The notes beneath the pieces were generated by a model, which saw only the letters and a program-made list of their open reading frames with translations, ran no database searches and was not told the DNA's origin. Positions 59,246 through 64,000 of a DNA stretch of 64,000 nt are shown one piece after another. The number at the start of each line of letters is the position of its first letter. Positions within the stretch are counted from its first letter, which is position 1. The position numbers and the translations under genes were made by a program. This DNA is from Apostichopus japonicus (Eukaryota; Echinodermata; Holothuroidea; Aspidochirotida; Stichopodidae), in NCBI RefSeq assembly GCF_037975245.1, contig NC_092564.1, forward strand, positions 1,257,984 through 1,321,983, read 5' to 3'.

Positions 59246-62200
59246 TCTCATACATTTATATCTATTACAGCTTCACCACCTCCTTTGACCTTTGAAAGTG
59301 CCACAATAATTACAATTATTCTGTAAAGTTAGTTTTTTTCAAAATGAATCATATGAACCAGAGGGACTGTGTAAAGTATCCTTGTCTGTTTAATTTCCAG
59401 CCATAACACCTATATCCTAATTATGATATGATACAGTGTTATATTCAGTTATAGCTTCCACTGTACTCTGTGCAAGATGAATCATATACCACGCAGGGCA
59501 AAGAAACAGTCTCCCTTTAAGACCTAAACAAAGTTTGCAAACAAATAGCAAAGTTAATAACAGCCAATAATTCCTAACTTGCAACACACAGGGAAATCAA
59601 TACAAAAAGAGCACAGATGGACTGTTTCTCACACAACTATGTTGAGATTGGAGGGACAAATCTAATGTACCACACCTGTTGAAAGGAAAACTGTCCCAAA
59701 GAGTGTGAAAATGGGTCTTTTCTGTCGTACAAGGAATCAATGAATAACCCTGTGCCCTTATCAAAGAATGGTGTATTGTGAATTTGTGAACAGCAAAAAT
59801 AATACGTATAATTAAACAAAATATATATATATTTTAAAGTTGCAAGCTACACAGAGTCCACTATCACAAGGAACTTTAATAGTTTAAACACATATATCCA
59901 CACTGAGAATAAGGACTGCCTGCAAAAATTAAATGAGATAACTGTAGAATAGAAATCTGTTTAATTTAAACCATTTCCAAAGTCAAACAACTTAACACCC
60001 TCTTCTATTTACAGCTAGATCAATTCAGAAGATGTTAAAAGGGAACAATAACATCTAATAATACAATTCCCTTTTACTTCAGTAGGTATCTTTATTAAAT
60101 AGACCTTGAAGCAGATGTATTGTAATAGCTTTACAAAAACATTCTCCTTTGGTAAGAGTTTCAAAAGTGCTTAACGGCTTGTTGCACTTTTTAAATGCTT
60201 CGCAAATCTCCTCAATTTAGTAACAAAAAGGGCAATAGGGGTTGCGAGTCCAATTATAAATTTCCCTACAAGACTCGATTCTTAACCATAACCAAGAGAT
60301 GCCAATAAAAATCAGAGCTGAGTCTTGTCAACAACGTTTTCCTCCCTCCAGAGTTTCGGCCGTCTCCGCCCCAACACCTCCGGGCAATGGCCTCGCTTCA
60401 CTGAATTCCTAATCCATATATCGGTCTTAAATTGGCTCCCGATGCAATAGGCAAGGAGGCGACTAAACGAGTTAACATGTGCAGAAGTCAATGATAACGG
60501 GTTTTTTCTTTGGCCACCTGCGCAGGTGCAGGTTCTTGGGGCTTTCAAGCAATGACAAGCCGAGACCTGAGCGAAGGAATTTGAGGAATTAGATAAAACA
60601 AAAGATCCCCACATCACACTTCCTCGTCTCTCTCGCGCTCTTTTCTCTCTCTTTCACTTTTTGTGGTAAGAAAGAACATTCACATTGCGATGGAACTCGG
60701 TTTAAAAAAAAGGAAAAAAAAAGGGATTGATCATTCTAGACAAGTCCTTGGTGAGGCCAACCTCTGTCTAAAGAAATGTCAGTGAGATGATGATTAAAAG
60801 CCTGTGAAAGTTGAACAAGAGCCATTTAAATATCCATGAAACAAGGAAAGAATGCCAAGTTCATTCCTGATGTTATAGGATACAGCTGAATATAAGTTTG
60901 TTTAAACTTAAGCCAACCTGCAAAACTTTCAAGATATTAAATTACAATAGTATATTAATGTTCCATCTATGCAATGATGGTTTAGTTAATCTGTCAAATC
61001 CATTGTAAAAATGTGAAATATTTTATACTGAAGGTAAGTCAAAAGCGCAGTAAATGAAACGTTTAGGAATAGGTCATACAGTATGAATTAATGCTTAATT
61101 TCTATCGAACACAATCGTAAACCACACTGAACTAGCAAGGGGTCATTAAATATACCAGTTTTAAGGAGACACATGGAAACACTTTATATCTTCTATAACA
61201 AAAACGGGACACTTAAATATTTAATAGTTGATTGAATTCATTGTTTGACCCAACCTATGTCTTAAAAGACTGTTCAGTATTAAATCATAACAAAAAATCA
61301 GCAATTATTTTTGATGAAATCTTGAAAGTCTGTTCCAAGTATTTCCAAAGTCACCCTTAATTACACGAAGGAACCTATAAACCTTAATGACCCTGGAAAA
61401 TAGAGCAATGGTCAGAGACAAAAAGAAAATTGTTGGACTTGCAAAACAGTGTCACAGGGTTATTGAGTCAATACATGTTTCTCAATAAAAACATCTGACT
61501 AATATTTGGTGATTCTATTTTGGGTTTAAAAACTTAAATGATATAAAAAAAATATATAAAAATGAGAGAAACTGTTAAAAAAAGGAATGGAGCAGTTACA
61601 AGAAAACCCTTGAGAAAACCAAATTCACAGCGAATTGATTGCCACCCTCTGCTGACCCTACAATGACTGATTGTGCCATTTATAAACTATTTGTTAACCA
61701 GGGTAACATGAACAAAGTGAGAACTGACCCACTAATCAAACATTTGGTGAAGACCAATGGCAGACTTCAAACTGTTCCCAAGGATTTAGGTCTACCAGAG
61801 TCCTTATGGGGTAAACCAAAGATATAGATATTCTCTCAACTGGGTTGTTTAAATTTGATCAAAGTCTCTACAAAAGGAGAGAAATCAGCAGTATATTGAG
61901 ATATTGTACAACTATGAATCAGTTCTATTGTCTCCTCTATGTATACATACGTATGGAAGCATTAGGCAGGCATAATACTTCCATGCTTCATACACATAAT
62001 ATGACATCATGGCAACTAAACTAATTTCACCATGTGTACAATCTCCATAATCTCTTCCAGTTTAGTCGATAATTACCAAGAGCATAATTGGCAATTAATC
62101 GAATGTAAACATGACTGCTATACCAATTCAAATGCATATGAAATCTCAAAAATTGCTAAATTATACATTATATAAACACAAAGTTATTCCCATTTAAATA

Positions 62201-62954
62201 CCACAATATTAAAGGTGAAATATTAAGTTTTTTAAAACAATTAGTTGGTTAATCCTTTATCACCAAAATGAAAGATTCAGCCTTTAAGTTTTACCACACT
62301 TCAACAGACCCATTACAGTGTAATTATTTGGAAGGTATGACAAAGAGTTCCTACATTCCCACAAGAACCAGAATGCAAAATGCATTGAGGTTTCGATGAC
62401 TTCATAGCATTAGACTGAAGTCTGCCAGAAACAGAGCTGTTACTTGTAATATAAATGGCTCCAACCACTATTTTGATGTACAATTACACTATGGCATGAC
62501 AAACACAGGTCAGTCTACTGTTTGTGAACAATCTCCACACAAGAAAACTCCCTTAACATTCAGATAGCGAACCATTTTACACAGTTAATTCGCATTGAGA
62601 TTGGACATAGATACACAATTTATGTAGGTGACAGGTAAGTTTCGTTAACCGCGCATGGTCATTTCCCCAACGTAACTACATCCAAATCTGAAGTTTTTAT
62701 TTGGCACTGAATCTTGACAACTGTGAAATAAGATGGAAAACTTCAACAACAGAATGATATTATTCATTCCAACAGAAACGACCTATGCAGGTAAAGACGA
62801 AGTTAAGCCAATGGCGCTTTGTTCTAGGCTTCTGAATCCTAATTCTACGGATGCCCATAAGCTGATTTTCAATTGCCAACAGCCTCTCCTATTCTTATGA
62901 GGCGTAATGCACATGATTATTATAGGCTGGTCAGTGGGAGATACGGTAGATTAT
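59246..62954. other. Upstream intron or 5' flank, mostly featureless
   Basis: Apart from the GC-richer block around 60330-60650, this is AT-rich sequence. I see no exon matching the missing N-terminal E-protein regions, and no RNA gene. Confidence 0.4.
60515..60528. promoter_or_regulatory. Palindromic double E-box, CACCTGCGCAGGTG
   Basis: Two CANNTG sites of the CACCTG/CAGGTG class preferred by E-proteins form a 14-bp palindrome. The surrounding 60330-60650 is the most GC-rich single-copy stretch upstream of exon A, and a GA/CT-rich tract lies at 60625-60660. An ATG at 60614 opens 16 codons on the minus strand to a weak donor CAG|gtctcg at 60567 in phase 0, compatible with exon A. This could be an alternative promoter and first exon; evidence is circumstantial. 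Confidence 0.3.
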
Positions 62955-63130
62955 AAAAAAAATTGATCTCTGTTGACTCTTAATGACCTTTGACCTCCAC
63001 AAACACAATAGACTGCTTCTACTCAATGTGGTACTGCTTCACACAAAATAAGAGATTGGTCCAAGCTTCCCTTCTTGAGATATCCTGTTTACAAGCAAGG
63101 CGCGCACACATACACCCACTCATACACACA
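62955..63130. mobile_element. Dispersed TGACCTTTGACCT repeat copy
   Basis: Contains taatgacctttgacctccac, then cttctactcaatgtgg, then ttgagatatcctgtttacaa, and ends in a CA-rich tail near 63110-63130. The order matches modules at 37150-37380. A perfect direct repeat of TGACCT with 1-bp spacing lies at 62984-62996. Confidence 0.5.
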
Positions 63131-64000
63131 CCCCATTTGCCTGATGACTTACATAGGTTACGATTATCATTGACACCAGAAAGGGGTCACTATCAGCAAC
63201 TGATATAAATTCAGCCCAATATCACTTGACAACTATATAACAGTTGCCTAGATTATTATACGCTGACTAGGCTAGGCCTGGCGGCATCAAATAGCATGTT
63301 GGATACACCCAGGGTAATAAATAATATTGCAATGTTCTAATCAACGTTCTCCATGAAAATAATACAATAAACTATAATTACATCTTGTGCTCATTTGCTA
63401 ACATGGCCAGAGAGAGGGTTCCATTTCAAAAACAAAGACAACTACTTTAATACAGAGAGAGCATGTACAGGCAAGAGATATTGAGGGAGGAAGGAAGGAA
63501 GAGACAGCCACATTCATCTCTGAGAGAAAAACAGAACAAGCTGCTCTGATTTTCTGTGGCAACAGTTCACGAAAAGTCTGAAATTTCACAAAACTTCCCA
63601 AAACCCTTCACAAGGAGTATTTGGCAGGATGTGTTTTTCCTGAACTCACTGCAAGGCACAACACAGTAACACTATATACATCATCCACACTGCAAAATTT
63701 ACATTGATAAATACCACTTTCACTTAGCCTATTAACCCAAACAGAAAATTAATTATTGACTCAATTGACTGACAAATTCAGCTTGAAAACTGGAATGTAA
63801 GCTATTATACTCACTTGAGATATTACTTATTATTTGTACAGAGGTGTGGCACTTTAAACACAGTTCTCACCATTATTGACTCTGTCAACTGAGGTGCAAC
63901 AGAAAGCTCTTATATTTCAAAATTAAAGGCTAACAGATAAGTAGCATTTCCCTGCCTCTCTATATACATTCCTACACCAATTCACCTCTCACGATGTAAA
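63131..64000. other. Window edge, no supported feature
   Basis: AT-rich sequence. An 18-nt segment at 63871-63888 is bounded by ag and gt on the minus strand but cannot be supported as an exon. Confidence 0.3.

Noticed and set aside
58605-59295. Two long antiparallel frames (213 and 216 codons) as possible proteins
   Set aside because: Both come from a 42-bp tandem unit that is a multiple of three; no start, splice or homology support.
63871-63888. 18-nt microexon on the minus strand (cctcag|TTGACAG...ATAATG|gtgaga)
   Set aside because: Splice sites are plausible but 18 nt is too short to judge, and the peptide matches no N-terminal E-protein block.

Overview
This is a eukaryotic, intron-rich, AT-rich window carrying most of one gene on the minus strand: a class I bHLH E-protein, the family of vertebrate TCF3/E2A, TCF4/E2-2 and TCF12/HEB and of Drosophila daughterless. 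Fourteen coding exons run from 53607 down to the stop codon at 3040. Their phases join without a break into 634 codons including the stop. The N-terminal exons (AD1 region and initiator) are not recognisable and probably lie beyond position 64000. The bHLH sequence is intermediate between vertebrate and fly forms. With the long introns, many minisatellites and dispersed repeats carrying TGACCTTTGACCT, this suggests a marine invertebrate deuterostome, possibly an echinoderm. The species is inferred only weakly.

Layout from the 3' side of the gene: 1-3039 is 3' flank and 3' UTR with a minisatellite. 3040-6651 holds the C-terminal exons, the bHLH exon and the linker exon. 6652-22400 holds long introns and four middle exons. 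22480-40678 is an 18 kb intron with a candidate alternative first exon at 29829-29951. 40679-44194 is a cluster of four exons. 44195-53607 holds three large repeat arrays and two upstream exons. 53608-64000 is upstream intron with repeats, a complete 1.7 kb non-autonomous hAT-type transposon and a candidate alternative promoter.

The most unusual feature is a pair of tandem arrays made from the gene's own exon ends. Behind the bHLH exon, the last 50 bp of the exon plus 30 bp of intron, including the 5' splice site, is repeated in eleven extra 80-bp units. Behind the exon at 44107-44194, the last 52 bp plus 7 bp of intron is repeated nine extra times. Every copy keeps a GT donor. Use of any distal donor would bring in an immediate stop codon, so both arrays would act as ladders of decoy or poison splice sites. 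In the bHLH array the exonic half is almost invariant (one synonymous site) while the intronic half varies at many sites.

I see no second protein-coding gene, rRNA or tRNA. Most other open frames are products of tandem repeats or intronic noise.
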